64,000 nt of DNA, from positions 2,604,001 through 2,668,000 of the forward strand of contig NZ_CP016449.1 in the NCBI RefSeq assembly GCF_001713375.1. Reading direction: 5' to 3'. Of the stretch, positions 1-10,353 are shown one piece after another (positions within the stretch are counted from its first letter, which is position 1; each line of letters begins with the position of its first letter). A program made the position numbers and the translations under genes. The notes beneath the pieces were generated by a model that had not been told where the DNA came from, did no database searches, and saw only the letters and a program-made list of their open reading frames with translations. This DNA is from Hydrogenophaga sp. RAC07 (GTDB taxonomy: Bacteria > Pseudomonadota > Gammaproteobacteria > Burkholderiales > Burkholderiaceae_C).

Positions 1-1933
1 TCTGGCGCTCGGCGGGCAAGGCGGCCATGGCGTTCAACTGAAAATCGTCGACCTGCGCCGCCGCCCGGTAGGCGTCGATGCGCTGGGTCTGCGTGTTGTC
101 CAGTTCGCGGTCGCGGTCCTCCTTGGCGCGCCGGTAGGCGGCATCGATTTCGGCCGTGCGCCGTGTCACCTGCCCCAACAAGCGGTCGCGTGTGGCGTGG
201 ATGTGATCGGTGTGGGACTCGCCGGTGCTGGAGGCAGACACCGCATCGGCGGTGGTGTTGATGCGCTCTGCCTCGCTGGCGATGGTGGACGACAGGCCGT
301 CGTGCGCGGTGCACACCAGCGTGCTGGCGTCGGTGGTGCTGCTCATCAGCTCTTCGCGGGCGGCCAGCTCCTCCTCTTCCAGCACCGCGTGGCGTTGCGC
401 AATGGCTTGGTCCAGGTCGCCAGCGGCCACCCCCGCCTGGCGCGCGATGTCGCGGTACTGGGTGTTCAGTTCCTCGGCCAGGTTGGCCACATGGGGATCG
501 TCCCCGTACCCGGGCAGCTCGCGGTCCAGCGCGCCACCCGGAAACGCGGCCGTGCGGGCGCGCCCCACCATGTCCTGCGCTTCGCTCTGCGGTCGGGCCA
601 GCAGCCGTGCGAACACATGCGCCATCTGGGTGCGCGCAGCCGGAGTCGGCGTGGGCACCGGCGCGGGCGGGTGCGGCACCAGGGTGGTTTCGCCGGATGC
701 CGTGGGCGCCACTGGCTCGGGGTTGAGCATGCGTTCGCGCAGATCGATCAGCGGCTGGCGCGGATCGTCCGGCATGGACATTTGCGGGCCCTCGTCCAGC
801 ACCTGGTGCGCCGCGCGCAACTGCTCGGCGGACACCGGTCGTGCGCCCAGGCGCGGCGTGTTGCCCAGCGGGGTCTGGTACAGCACCACGAAGCCTTGCT
901 CGGGCAGCGTGTGGCCCGCAGTTTCTTCTACGCGCTCGATGGCCTGCGGCACCGGGTTGTCCTCGGCCACCTCGGGCGGCAGGGTCATGCCCTCGGGCAC
1001 CGGTGGCATCAGTTCGGCAGCGGCGTCGGGCACCGTGCTTTCGGTGAAGCGGATCTCTTCTTCGCGGGTCGCTGCGGCGGTGGCCACAGCACCGCCGCCC
1101 CGCGCGATGGCCGGGCGCGGCACCGCTGCTGCGCGCGCGCTCACGGCGGCCTGGAAGTCCGCCATTGAGGTGGCCTCGGCAGGCTCCGCACCACCCGCTT
1201 CGGCTGCAGCATCGCCCTCGGCCATCGGGTCCACTTCGCCCGGCACGTCTTCGGCAGGCGCGTCCTCCCATGCAAACTCTTCATCCGCCACGGCCAGCGC
1301 TTCATCGAGCTCGGGCTCGCCTCCGTCGTCCAGCACCGCCTCCGTGTCAGGTGCCAGGCCGAGATCGGGGTTGTCAACGTCACCAGGCTCTGCGGCATCG
1401 CCCACCGCGTCGGTCGGTGCGGCGTCGGTCGGCACAGCATCGGTGGCCGGTGCGTCGCCGTCAGCGGCATCGGTGCGGGAGACATCGTCGGTGGCCACGG
1501 CAACCGGCTCGTGATCGGGCCCCGGGGTGTCGGCCACGGGCGCTGCCGGGTCGCTGCCGGCATCGACACGCGCAGATGCCGAGGGTGCGTCGACCAACGT
1601 TGCCACGTCGGCGGGAGCCTCCACATCCACATCAACGTCCGGGATCGGCGCTGCATCCAGCCCCGCCTCCAGCCGTGGCATTTGCTCCAGCGGTGAAAAC
1701 CCGCCCTCCTTGCGCGCGCCCGGAATCTCCACCACCCGGGCATCCGCCAGCGTGCCCTGCATGACCAGATAGGGGGGCAACGCGGCGCGGGTGTCCGCCA
1801 GCGCGGCCTCCAGTTCCGCGTCCAGGCGGGAGCGCAGCAACGCACGTTCGTGTTCTGCGGCCGGGTCGGCAGCGCCCCGGCGGCGGCGGCGCGAGGGGTC
1901 GCGCTCGCGCCGCCCCGTCGCGTGCTCGGCCAT
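1..1933 (-). CDS. Large acidic eCIS-cluster protein, 3' end outside window (partial)
   Basis: Open frame from an ATG at 1933 running off the left edge; 644 residues are visible. The start overlaps the stop of the AAA+ ATPase gene by one base (TGATG), so it is translationally coupled to the eCIS operon. Seen: an Arg-rich start (RRRRRG near residue 16), a low-complexity Ala/Asp/Glu/Pro-rich acidic stretch at about residues 95-250, a Pro-rich linker near 430, then a charged helical part (ending EEEELAAREELMSS and similar) up to the edge. No catalytic motif and no HExxH protease motif is visible. Large multidomain proteins at the end of eCIS operons are often effectors or accessory cargo; that role is inferred from position only. 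I do not recognise the family. The C-terminal part, where a toxin domain would most likely sit, is missing. Confidence 0.75.
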   Translation of the reverse strand, partial: MAEHATGRRERDPSRRRRRGAADPAAEHERALLRSRLDAELEAALADTRAALPPYLVMQGTLADARVVEIPGARKEGGFSPLEQMPRLEAGLDAAPIPDVDVDVEAPADVATLVDAPSASARVDAGSDPAAPVADTPGPDHEPVAVATDDVSRTDAADGDAPATDAVPTDAAPTDAVGDAAEPGDVDNPDLGLAPDTEAVLDDGGEPELDEALAVADEEFAWEDAPAEDVPGEVDPMAEGDAAAEAGGAEPAEATSMADFQAAVSARAAAVPRPAIARGGGAVATAAATREEEIRFTESTVPDAAAELMPPVPEGMTLPPEVAEDNPVPQAIERVEETAGHTLPEQGFVVLYQTPLGNTPRLGARPVSAEQLRAAHQVLDEGPQMSMPDDPRQPLIDLRERMLNPEPVAPTASGETTLVPHPPAPVPTPTPAARTQMAHVFARLLARPQSEAQDMVGRARTAAFPGGALDRELPGYGDDPHVANLAEELNTQYRDIARQAGVAAGDLDQAIAQRHAVLEEEELAAREELMSSTTDASTLVCTAHDGLSSTIASEAERINTTADAVSASSTGESHTDHIHATRDRLLGQVTRRTAEIDAAYRRAKEDRDRELDNTQTQRIDAYRAAAQVDDFQLNAMAALPAERQ

Positions 1934-3879
1934 CAGCCACCTCCCGGGCGTTCGCTCAACCCGGCGGGCAGCTGCTTGCCCAGCTTGCGGTACTCGGCCG
2001 TGATGCCGCGCAGCACATCGTCGCAAGCCACCGGGCGCCGCTCGGCACGCGCCGCCACAGCCGCCATCAGGCAGGCGTTGCGGATGTGGCCGCCCGCCAG
2101 ATCGCAGTTGGCGGCCAGGCGGTTGAGGTCGGCCATGGCCAGATCGTGTGCAAGGCCCAGGTGGGCCAGCCAGAGGTCGCGCCGCTCGTCCGCTGCCGGC
2201 ATCGGAAATTCCAGGATCACATCCAGGCGGCGTGTGAATGCCGAATCAAACCGCGCCCGGCTGTTGCTGGTGAGATAGACGATGCCGTCATAGGCCTCGA
2301 TGCGCTGCAACAGGTAGTTGGTCTGCTGGTTGGCAAACCGGTCGTTGGCGTCTTTCACATCGGTGCGTTTGCCAAACAGCGCATCGGCTTCGTCAAACAG
2401 AATGATGACTTCCGCGCTTTCAGCACGCGCAAACAGCTCACCCAGGTTCTTCTCCGTCTCGCCGATGTATTTGCTGGTGACGCTGGCCAGATCCACACGG
2501 TAGAGCGGCATGCCCAGCCGGGTCGCCAGCCAGGCGCAGGCCAAGGTCTTGCCGGTGCCCGATGCGCCCACCAGCAATGCGCGCACGCCCGCCCGGTAGC
2601 GGCTGCGGGCAGCGATGCCCAGGCCATCGGCCAGGCCTTCGCGGGCTCGGCAGCGCGCGGCCAGGTCCTGCAGATCGCGCCGCAACGCGGCGGGCAAAAC
2701 CAGCGCGTGTTCGTCGATGTCTTCGGGCATCAGCTCGGCCAGACTGCCCAGAGCGCCCTGCCCCGATTGGCGCGCCACCTGCGCCACCGCCGACAAGGTG
2801 ACTGCTGCGGCGCCGGACGTCTGGGTGGCGCTGCGCGTGGCGCGCGCGAGCTCTTCGATGCGTGCGCTGCAGTGGCGGTGTGCCGCGCCCAGTTGCCACG
2901 CGCTTTCGGGGTCTGCCTGGTGCCAGCGCCACAGCGCCGCCCGCTCGTCGTCGCTGGGGATGGGCACCGTCCACGACGGCGCGCACTGCCCGCGCAGATC
3001 GGCGTTGCCCTCGGGACCACACGCCACGAGCAGCGGAAAACGGCCCACCGCGAAGTCGGGCAACGCGCGGCGCTCACCCGGCGCAAGCTCGGCCAGCAGC
3101 ACGGGGATCGCGTCGTGCAGCATCAGCCAGGGCACCACGCCCGGCGGCGGTTCCCCGTGGATGAATGCGGGCCGTTTGCCCAGCGCCTGCGCCACCGCAG
3201 CACACACCGCTCGGGCTTCGCGCGGATGTCCGCTGCGCACGATCAGGCACTCCGAAGCGCCCAGGCGGCTTGCGCGCTGGCCAGCCTCGGCGAGGATCCC
3301 GGGTGCCAGCGGCGCCAGGTCGCGGGTGTCCATCGACACGTTGGGCCAGCGCCCGGCACCGCCCGACAAGGCCAGCACCAGCGGCACAGGAATGTGCAGG
3401 CGCGCGTCGGGCAAGGCACGCTCATGGCCATCGAGCTGCAGCAACCCGCTGGCCAACGCCTCACCATCGAGCAAGGCCGCCAGCGATTGCATGGCAGAGC
3501 GGCCACAACGCGCATCCAGGCTGGCCAGCAAACCAGGGCTGGGGCTGGCGGTGCGGTCGCCGCCCTGCAACCACGCCAGCGCACGGCTGGCATACGCGTT
3601 GGTGCTGACCGCGTGGCACAGAACCAGCGCCATGCACTCGGTGACGTTCAGCGACAGGCGGTGTGCGATCTGCGCCAGCGCGCGGTCTTCGTTGACCGGG
3701 TGGGCCAGCCATTGGGCGACCATGGCGCCCGGATCGGCTGGGCCACCGGCGAACAGAGCCGACTGGGCGTACAACCACTGCGCGGCGGGCGGCGGGCTGT
3801 TGCCGTCTTGCGGCGCGAGCAAGGCGAGCAGGCGGGTGGCCAGTGGAGGAGCCAGCGCCGGCGTGAGCGGCGCATTCAC
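1933..3879 (-). CDS. eCIS AAA+ ATPase (Afp15-like)
   Basis: AAA+ ATPase of 648 aa expected to act on assembly or remodelling of the contractile particle, as Afp15-type ATPases do. The C-terminal AAA module is intact: Walker A GASGTGKT at 438-445, Walker [11 protein letters not shown] at 491-500, arginine finger candidates in FTRR at 548-551. The N-terminal 400 residues are a helical, Leu/Ala-rich region with a second degenerate nucleotide-binding-like fold, typical of eCIS-associated ATPases. The start is GTG at 3879, overlapping the previous stop as GTGA; an ATG at 3875 is out of frame. It has a single functional AAA module, unlike double-module ClpV of type VI secretion. Family assignment is firm; the substrate is not known from sequence. 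Confidence 0.93.
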   Translation of the reverse strand: MNAPLTPALAPPLATRLLALLAPQDGNSPPPAAQWLYAQSALFAGGPADPGAMVAQWLAHPVNEDRALAQIAHRLSLNVTECMALVLCHAVSTNAYASRALAWLQGGDRTASPSPGLLASLDARCGRSAMQSLAALLDGEALASGLLQLDGHERALPDARLHIPVPLVLALSGGAGRWPNVSMDTRDLAPLAPGILAEAGQRASRLGASECLIVRSGHPREARAVCAAVAQALGKRPAFIHGEPPPGVVPWLMLHDAIPVLLAELAPGERRALPDFAVGRFPLLVACGPEGNADLRGQCAPSWTVPIPSDDERAALWRWHQADPESAWQLGAAHRHCSARIEELARATRSATQTSGAAAVTLSAVAQVARQSGQGALGSLAELMPEDIDEHALVLPAALRRDLQDLAARCRAREGLADGLGIAARSRYRAGVRALLVGASGTGKTLACAWLATRLGMPLYRVDLASVTSKYIGETEKNLGELFARAESAEVIILFDEADALFGKRTDVKDANDRFANQQTNYLLQRIEAYDGIVYLTSNSRARFDSAFTRRLDVILEFPMPAADERRDLWLAHLGLAHDLAMADLNRLAANCDLAGGHIRNACLMAAVAARAERRPVACDDVLRGITAEYRKLGKQLPAGLSERPGGG

Positions 3880-5459
3880 GGCGTGCCCTCCGTGGTGTAT
3901 TCAAAGCGGACCACGCGCTGCAACCAGTCCACCCAGCCGGGGTCCACATCCAGCCCGGCCCGACGCACACGCAGGTCGGCGGCAGCAAGCGAAAAGCGGA
4001 CATCGATGTGGGTGGCTCTCCAGCGAACGCGCGCCGGGCGCAGACACAGCCGGGCCAGTCCGATACCGATGCGCTCCACGCGGCGCAAATAGCGGCTGCA
4101 GGCCAGGCGCCAGCGGCGCGCCATCTCGTCGGCTTGCACGCTGCTGGCGGGATCGTGCGCGATGTCGATGCCCTCGTCACGCCACAGCGCAGGTGCTTCC
4201 CAGCGGGTGGATGACCGCGGCGGTGGCATGGGCAGGCTGGCCACCAGGGCCCACGCGGCATCGTCTGCGGGCACACGCATGCGCTGCAACATCTGGCGCA
4301 GCACCAAGCCCGCCAGCGGTCTGCCCGCGTGTTGCCGTTGCCACTCGCCAAAACCCAGGCGCTCCAGCACCGGGATCAGGAACAGCAGGCCACCCACACC
4401 GGTGGGCGCCAGATCGTCAAAGGCAACCTGGGTCGGTGGCGCCATGGCGTCGGCTGCCCCGGCAGCGTGGTCTGCCGCAACCAGCGACCTTGCACGAACC
4501 TGCCGCGCAGCGGGTGGCGGGTTGTCACGCACCCTCTCTTCGCTGGTTGCCGCTGGCGGGCGCGGTGTGCTGGCGATTGGTGGAGCCGATGCGGTGGACG
4601 GTGCCACCCGCACGGCCACCCGCCGACGGCTTGCAGGTGCCTTGGCCGACGTTGAAGATGCTGGTGCTGCTCCGGGGACGGTCACCACCGCGCTGGTGGG
4701 CACCCAGTTCGCCGCACGCAGCACGGCATGCACCCACAGCGGGGCTTGCAGGTCTATCTCGGCGCTGCGTCCCTGTGCCCTGGCGCCGCGGTAGCGAAAC
4801 CCCATCGACCGTGATGTTTCAAGGCATGTAGCAGGTTCCAGCGGCTGACGTGCGGCAGCGGCCCACTCCCGCTCCACCACAAGCACCTGCCGCTGCACGC
4901 CACCGATGGCCAGCAAAATGGCCGACGTTTCCTCCGACACATGTCGGATCAGCCACGGCGCGTGGCCGGCGGCGACGGTGTCGGCCACCAGCGCGGGCAA
5001 GCTGACCGGAGCGATCTCCTCGCGGGCGAGGAGGGCCACCACGCTGTGCAGAAATGCCGGGTCGCTGGCCGCCAGCAGCACGCCCGGCAAAGCCAGGCGC
5101 CAGTGCCACGCGTCCAGGCTGCGCCCTCCGGCGCGGCGGCGCACGGCAGCCTGCGCAGCCTGCAGTCGGCTGGCGAAGTACACGGTGTGCGATTGCTCAG
5201 CCGCTGCCTGCTCGCCGTGCACCCAACTGCCACCTGCGGCCAGCACGCGCTGTTCGATCAGCAGCGACAGGCTCTGAGACGACAGACCGGCCGGCAAGCG
5301 GCCGAGATGCAGCCGGCGCACCAGCAGCACACGCTCGCCCGCATCGGGCAGGCTGGCGCAGCGCAGCGCGTCTTCCAGCCGGTGCACCGCACGCACCGCG
5401 GCCTGGGCGCTGGGGGCGCGCAGGTGCAGGTGTTGAACGGTGCGGTCGGCGGCACCCAT
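3876..5459 (-). CDS. Probable eCIS tape-measure-type protein (CIS_TMP-like, Afp14 position)
   Basis: Protein of 527 aa immediately before the AAA+ ATPase, the usual place of the Afp14/tape-measure family. The N-terminus (HLHLRAPSAQAA...) and the ending (AGLDVDPGWVDWL then VVRFEY) match the pattern I recall for proteins annotated as contractile injection system tape measure. A Gly-Leu-Leu motif (GGLLFLIPVLERLGF, about residue 360) is also characteristic. The middle (about 240-340) is Ala/Pro/Ser-rich and likely disordered. The start is ATG 5459, with a GAGG 12 bases upstream overlapping the preceding stop. The family call is from memory of motifs, so moderate; the length-setting role is known for Afp14 and inferred here. 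Confidence 0.7.
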   Translation of the reverse strand: MGAADRTVQHLHLRAPSAQAAVRAVHRLEDALRCASLPDAGERVLLVRRLHLGRLPAGLSSQSLSLLIEQRVLAAGGSWVHGEQAAAEQSHTVYFASRLQAAQAAVRRRAGGRSLDAWHWRLALPGVLLAASDPAFLHSVVALLAREEIAPVSLPALVADTVAAGHAPWLIRHVSEETSAILLAIGGVQRQVLVVEREWAAAARQPLEPATCLETSRSMGFRYRGARAQGRSAEIDLQAPLWVHAVLRAANWVPTSAVVTVPGAAPASSTSAKAPASRRRVAVRVAPSTASAPPIASTPRPPAATSEERVRDNPPPAARQVRARSLVAADHAAGAADAMAPPTQVAFDDLAPTGVGGLLFLIPVLERLGFGEWQRQHAGRPLAGLVLRQMLQRMRVPADDAAWALVASLPMPPPRSSTRWEAPALWRDEGIDIAHDPASSVQADEMARRWRLACSRYLRRVERIGIGLARLCLRPARVRWRATHIDVRFSLAAADLRVRRAGLDVDPGWVDWLQRVVRFEYTTEGTP

Positions 5460-5472
5460 GACGCAGCCCGCC

Positions 5473-8400
5473 TCAAACCTTGAACAGGCCGGCCTTGCGT
5501 GCCGAGGCACTGCTCAGCACCTTGGCCTGGTCGAAGTGCACGCGCACGTCGGTGTCCAGGTCGATCTGCACGCTGCTGGTGTGCACCAGCCGGGCCGACA
5601 CCTCGCCCTGCCCCACGTCTTCCACCATGGCGCGCGCCATCAGGGTGTTGCCCTTGTAGATCATGGCCTGCATGCCCACGCGAAGGCGGCTGTGGTCCAG
5701 CGCGGTCAGCGGGATGCGGCTGCCCACGCGCACCGCAGTCGCCGGTCTGGGCATGCGCCCGGCCACGATGCGGCCCACTGGTGCGTGGCTGGCCAGCAGC
5801 AGCGCCATGCGCACCACATCGTTGATGAGGGCCACCGCCGCCTCGTTCGTCGGTGGCACCTGGTCGAACAGGAAGTCGACGTAGGCCTGCATCTGGCGGC
5901 GGTCCACATAAGGGATGCTGCTCCAGCGGGGCAGGCCGCCCAGGTTGCGCAAGTTGGGCGCTTCGTCGAACTGCGACATGACCTCGGCCCACTCCAGGCG
6001 CACCGCCGGCAGCACGCCGGAAAACTCGGCGTGCAGGCAGGCGCACACGCCCGCGATGCGCTCGAAGAGTTCACTCGCGCGGCGCGTCACCTCACCCTTG
6101 CCGTGGTCCCCATCGATGATGTCGCCCAGCGAGATCACGGCCTGCGCTTCGCGCTGCACGGTCTGCCACGAGTTGGCCGAGAGCCGCTGGATGTCCAGCC
6201 GCTGCACGGCCTCGGCGCGCACCGCAATCGCCTGCGTCTGGCGCACCAGCATCTGGCCGATGTGCACACCGAGCTGGCCCGCTGCTGTGTTGAACGTGGG
6301 CATCACGCGCTGCGTGATCACGGTGCTGCGCAACTGCGCGCTCTGCAGCGTGCGCAGCAGCAGTTCGGGCCGGTCGATCTTCTGCAGGATGGCCGGTGCG
6401 CCCACAAAGTGCGCCGCCGGTGCTTCGCGCAGCACCTTGAGCATTTCATCGAGTTCGTCGGGCACATCGTCGTGTTCGCGCAGGCAGGCCGGCACCGGCG
6501 CCTCCAGCAGGCCGGGGTCGAGCACGCGCCGCGGTGTGGCCAGCAGGTTGCTGCTCTCGCGCGGGCGCACGAAGGCGAGGTACTGCACCTCTTCGGCCAG
6601 CACGCGGCTGCGCCGTGCGTTCACCGCCTCCACGCGGGCCTTTTCTTCTTCGAGCAGTGCACGCGCCACACCCACGTCGTGCCGCGCTTCGGCCAGTCGG
6701 TCGTCGGCCTGGCGCAGGCGCATGTCGGCCGACCGGATGTGTCCTTGCAGCGTGGCCAGGGCCTGCTCACACCGCGTGAGCGCGCTGCGGTAGGCCGCCA
6801 GGCGCCCTTCGAGCTGGCGCAGGATGGCGATGGTGTTGTCCGAGAGCGCCACGGTCTGCGTGAACAGCGCGGACTCGTCGGCGTCTGTGATGGTGGGCGC
6901 CACCAGCAACTGCGCGAGGCGGTCGCTGTTGCCGTCGAAAAAGCTCAACGGCTGCCGGGGTCGCCCGTCCGCGGACACGGGAGCACCCTTGAGAAACGGG
7001 TCGTCGGGCAGACCACCGATCTGGAAGTCCCTGAACAGCGCGGGCTCCGTGCCGTTGTCTTCGGCGGTGAATTGCCTGAGCAGGGCAACCAGCTCCTTGA
7101 CGGTGCGTTGCCGGTTGGCCAGCGCGTAGTCGCGCGCTTCGGTGGACGGCGGTTTCTTCAGGCGCTCGGCGATGGCCGCGGTGCGCACCTCGCTCAGTCC
7201 CAGCACCGGGTTGGCGTAGACGATGTTCACCGGTGCGCTGGGCGCCATCAGCAACTGGATCTGGCTCTTCTGCTGCACCTGCTGCACCGGGCTCACAAAC
7301 GCCACCTGCTGAAACGCGCCCACCAGCGCCCGGGACACCGGCGCCGGTGCGGGCGCCGGCGGCGTGATGGCGCCAGCGGGCCGCGGCGCTTTCACCTTGG
7401 TGATGAACTCCTTGATCTGCACCTGCACATTGAGCGCGCTGTCGGACTTGGCGATGGAGGCCAGCGCGGGCGAGATGGCCAGGCGGCTTGCGTCCGACGT
7501 GGTCATCATCATCTGGCGGATGCGGTGCAGGTCGACCTGCATGTGGGTGAAGCCGAAGTCGGTGATGTCGTCGGCCCGGTCGATGCGCGCACGCAGGTAG
7601 GCCATGAAACCTTCCAGTCCCCGCAAGGGCAACTGCGCCTGCTCACGTTCCGACAGGGCCGTGATCACCGGATCGGCCATCAGGCCGGCCACCGCACTGG
7701 CCTGCCCCACGCGCGCCGCCGGCGTGGGCTCGACCATCTCCAGCGGCGTAAGCCAGGTCCAGCTGCCCAACAGGCTGGCGCCAGCGGGTGGCGCGCCCGA
7801 GAACCAGACCGTCTCGGCCCGCACACCGGGCGGACTGGTGGTGGCCTGCGCGATCCTGCCGCAGCCACCGAAGGCCGCGCAGCCGTCGAACAAGGTGAAG
7901 GCAATGCCGTTGATGGCCGCTGTGCCGATGGCGAGCTCGCTGGCCGGCACCTCCAGACGCACCCACTCACCGAGCCTGGGCAGCGCGCCCTGGGGCCGGC
8001 GGCTCGGGCTGTTGTTCACGCCCCAGGCGATCAGGTCTTCGCCCCAGTAGGCGCGCCGGCCATCGGTGTTCCAGTTGGGCCCCACCTTCCACTGGATCAT
8101 GAGTTCGCGCGGCGGCCGTGTTGCATCCAGGTAGACCCAGACAAACAAGTTGTCGGTGGACCCGATGGCACCCAGCGTGGCGGTGGCGCCCTCCAGGTAG
8201 TGTTGGTGGATGCCGGGCTGCGCGGCCTCCACATGGCCACCGCCGGCCGGCACCAGCGCGGGCTGCGTGGGCTGCAGGCCGTCGTTTGCTTCGAACGGTG
8301 CCCACAGGTCGTTGTGCGAAAGCAGCTGCCAGGGCTCGTTGCCGTCTTGTCGCGCGCCGGTGGGCAACACGTGGCCGAACCAGGGGCGCTCGCCCGTCCC

Positions 8401-10311
8401 CGGTGACCGCGCACCCGTGGGGCCGAACGCCGCGCGCCCGTCGAACAGATCGAACGACACGCCATTGACGGCCACGTTGGCCAGGGCCACCTGGCTGCTC
8501 GGCACCTCGATGCGCACCCAGCGGCCGGCGGGCGGCAAGTCGCCGACATGAAAATGCCCCGCCACCTTGAACGGGTGTGCGCCCGTGGCAGGGCGGCCCC
8601 AGGTCAGCAGCGGCTCGCCCCAGTAGGCGCGGTGCGCCCAGCCGGTGGCGTCGCGCCACTGCAGCATCAGACAGCGCGGTGGGTTGTCCGGGTCCAGGCA
8701 GACCCAGGCGTACATCGCTTCGGCCGCGGTGGGCGTGAAGCCTTGCAACGCGCCATCAAACAGGTGGGCGTGGGCGCCGCTCTGCAGCGTGCTCACGTGC
8801 CCGCCACCCGGCGGGGGTGGACCCCAGGGTGCGAGGCTTTCTTCGTCCAGCGCCAGCGGGTCGTCGTCCCACTCGGGCACCACCTGCGCTCGCCCGGTGA
8901 GTGCACGCACCAGATGGGCCTGTTCAAGGCGCAGGCCTTGCCGCCCGCCGAGTTCGCGCGCGCGGCGCTCGGTGAACTCGGCCAGCGCCTCGGCGAACGC
9001 CGGGTCCACCACCTCGGCGTGCAACAGCCTGGGCTCCCACGAGGCCTGCGTCACCGGCACCAGCAGGCGCAGGCGCTCGGGAGCCGACAGGTCGAAGCTG
9101 GCCAGCGGCGCGGCCTCGCGCATGGCCAGGTCGAGCTGTTCGATCGGCACCGGCACCGCGTCGAGTTCAAAGCCGGGCGGAAAAAACGGGCTGCTGAGCG
9201 TGGGCTGGGTGAGCACGGTGGAGAGGTCCAGCGCGCTCCTGGGCATGAGCCCGCACGGCGGCAGGCGCAGGTAAGGATCGGCCAGCACGTTGGGCGCGGG
9301 CAGCGGTTCGGGGGTTTCGGCCATCTGCTGCGCAAACTGTTCGATGCGGGCCTGCCACAGCGCGGGCAGGCGGCTGTTGGCGCCGAGCGCGCCGCCGCTC
9401 AAAGCACCCGTCAAGCGCTGCAGGCGCGACTCGCGTGCGCGACCTCCCTGGCGCACCACCGAAGCGCGGTCCACCCACTGCACCGTGCCTGCGTCACTCA
9501 GGCCCACCAGCGCCAGCGGAACGCCCCAGTCTTCCCACGGCAGCGCTTCGCCATGGCGCAGCGCGGCTTCGGCATCGAACACGGTGTGGGCCAGCGCGTT
9601 GCGCAGCCGCAGCGTGGTCAATGGCAGCGCGCGCCACTCCACCGGCCAGGGGTACCAGAGCAGGCGCGTGCCGTCGTGCATGCGCCAGTCCTCGAACGCG
9701 GCCACCGGGCTGTCGGCGTTGCCGTCCTCACCACAGGGGCAGCGGTCGCAGGGGTCGGTCGGGTCGAACTCGGCGGTGTCCACCAGCACCGGCTGCAGCA
9801 CCAGCACGCCCACGCGCGGGAAACGGTCTCCCGCGCTCGAGCGCAGGTCGACCAGCGTGATGCCGTCGGGCACATCGCGCGCATTCACCAGCCCCAGGCC
9901 GTCGGGCTCCAGCGCCTCGCCCGGCCCACCACCCTGCACCTGCAGCCAGGCCGGCGGCGCCACCACCGGCAGGTCGTCAAGCCGGCATTCGGTGCGGCGC
10001 ACCAGCACCACGTCTTCACCGCTCACCGCCAGGCCCTGGCCCGGTTCGATGAGCAGGCGCGTACCGCCGGAGCCGGGCAAGGCAAACACCTCCAGGCCGC
10101 GCACCACGCCTGCGGTGAGCGAGCGGGCGCGGTGCTGCAGGTGCCCGGCCTGCCAGGCCTGGCGGCCCTGCAGTGTCGCGTCGGTGAGCGTGCGCCCGGC
10201 AAACAGGTTGGGCCGGCGGCGCCAGTCGGTCGCGGCCCGGCTTGCGTCTTCCGGCGACAGGGCCACCACACGCTCGCCCTGCAGTGGTTGGTCAATGCGT
10301 TCGATGCTCAC
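5473..10311 (-). CDS. 1612-aa eCIS protein with paralogous N-domain, two lectin-like repeats and coiled coil
   Basis: Very large protein at the locus position of the tail fibre (between Afp12-like and tape measure). The start is GTG 10311 with GGGAG upstream; no in-frame ATG fits better. Order of parts: residues about 35-105 carry the N-terminal domain shared with the two upstream genes (LFAGRTLTDATL, then AGVVRGLEV); a short Cys-rich patch PCDRCPCGED lies near 185; two tandem repeats of about 150 aa at roughly 510-650 and 690-850 share the patterns LMxQW, RAYWGExL, GxWVRxEVP and FDLFDG/FTLFDG; a heptad-rich coiled coil lies at about 1157-1245; a long helical C-terminus follows. The repeats look like a concanavalin-like jelly-roll found in many bacterial surface proteins. 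A receptor- or surface-binding role is an inference from these repeats and position. Confidence 0.85.
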   Translation of the reverse strand: MSIERIDQPLQGERVVALSPEDASRAATDWRRRPNLFAGRTLTDATLQGRQAWQAGHLQHRARSLTAGVVRGLEVFALPGSGGTRLLIEPGQGLAVSGEDVVLVRRTECRLDDLPVVAPPAWLQVQGGGPGEALEPDGLGLVNARDVPDGITLVDLRSSAGDRFPRVGVLVLQPVLVDTAEFDPTDPCDRCPCGEDGNADSPVAAFEDWRMHDGTRLLWYPWPVEWRALPLTTLRLRNALAHTVFDAEAALRHGEALPWEDWGVPLALVGLSDAGTVQWVDRASVVRQGGRARESRLQRLTGALSGGALGANSRLPALWQARIEQFAQQMAETPEPLPAPNVLADPYLRLPPCGLMPRSALDLSTVLTQPTLSSPFFPPGFELDAVPVPIEQLDLAMREAAPLASFDLSAPERLRLLVPVTQASWEPRLLHAEVVDPAFAEALAEFTERRARELGGRQGLRLEQAHLVRALTGRAQVVPEWDDDPLALDEESLAPWGPPPPGGGHVSTLQSGAHAHLFDGALQGFTPTAAEAMYAWVCLDPDNPPRCLMLQWRDATGWAHRAYWGEPLLTWGRPATGAHPFKVAGHFHVGDLPPAGRWVRIEVPSSQVALANVAVNGVSFDLFDGRAAFGPTGARSPGTGERPWFGHVLPTGARQDGNEPWQLLSHNDLWAPFEANDGLQPTQPALVPAGGGHVEAAQPGIHQHYLEGATATLGAIGSTDNLFVWVYLDATRPPRELMIQWKVGPNWNTDGRRAYWGEDLIAWGVNNSPSRRPQGALPRLGEWVRLEVPASELAIGTAAINGIAFTLFDGCAAFGGCGRIAQATTSPPGVRAETVWFSGAPPAGASLLGSWTWLTPLEMVEPTPAARVGQASAVAGLMADPVITALSEREQAQLPLRGLEGFMAYLRARIDRADDITDFGFTHMQVDLHRIRQMMMTTSDASRLAISPALASIAKSDSALNVQVQIKEFITKVKAPRPAGAITPPAPAPAPVSRALVGAFQQVAFVSPVQQVQQKSQIQLLMAPSAPVNIVYANPVLGLSEVRTAAIAERLKKPPSTEARDYALANRQRTVKELVALLRQFTAEDNGTEPALFRDFQIGGLPDDPFLKGAPVSADGRPRQPLSFFDGNSDRLAQLLVAPTITDADESALFTQTVALSDNTIAILRQLEGRLAAYRSALTRCEQALATLQGHIRSADMRLRQADDRLAEARHDVGVARALLEEEKARVEAVNARRSRVLAEEVQYLAFVRPRESSNLLATPRRVLDPGLLEAPVPACLREHDDVPDELDEMLKVLREAPAAHFVGAPAILQKIDRPELLLRTLQSAQLRSTVITQRVMPTFNTAAGQLGVHIGQMLVRQTQAIAVRAEAVQRLDIQRLSANSWQTVQREAQAVISLGDIIDGDHGKGEVTRRASELFERIAGVCACLHAEFSGVLPAVRLEWAEVMSQFDEAPNLRNLGGLPRWSSIPYVDRRQMQAYVDFLFDQVPPTNEAAVALINDVVRMALLLASHAPVGRIVAGRMPRPATAVRVGSRIPLTALDHSRLRVGMQAMIYKGNTLMARAMVEDVGQGEVSARLVHTSSVQIDLDTDVRVHFDQAKVLSSASARKAGLFKV

Positions 10312-10353
10312 GTCGGGTCTCCCGGGTGAAGATGGGTCGGGTGGCCGGGCCGC

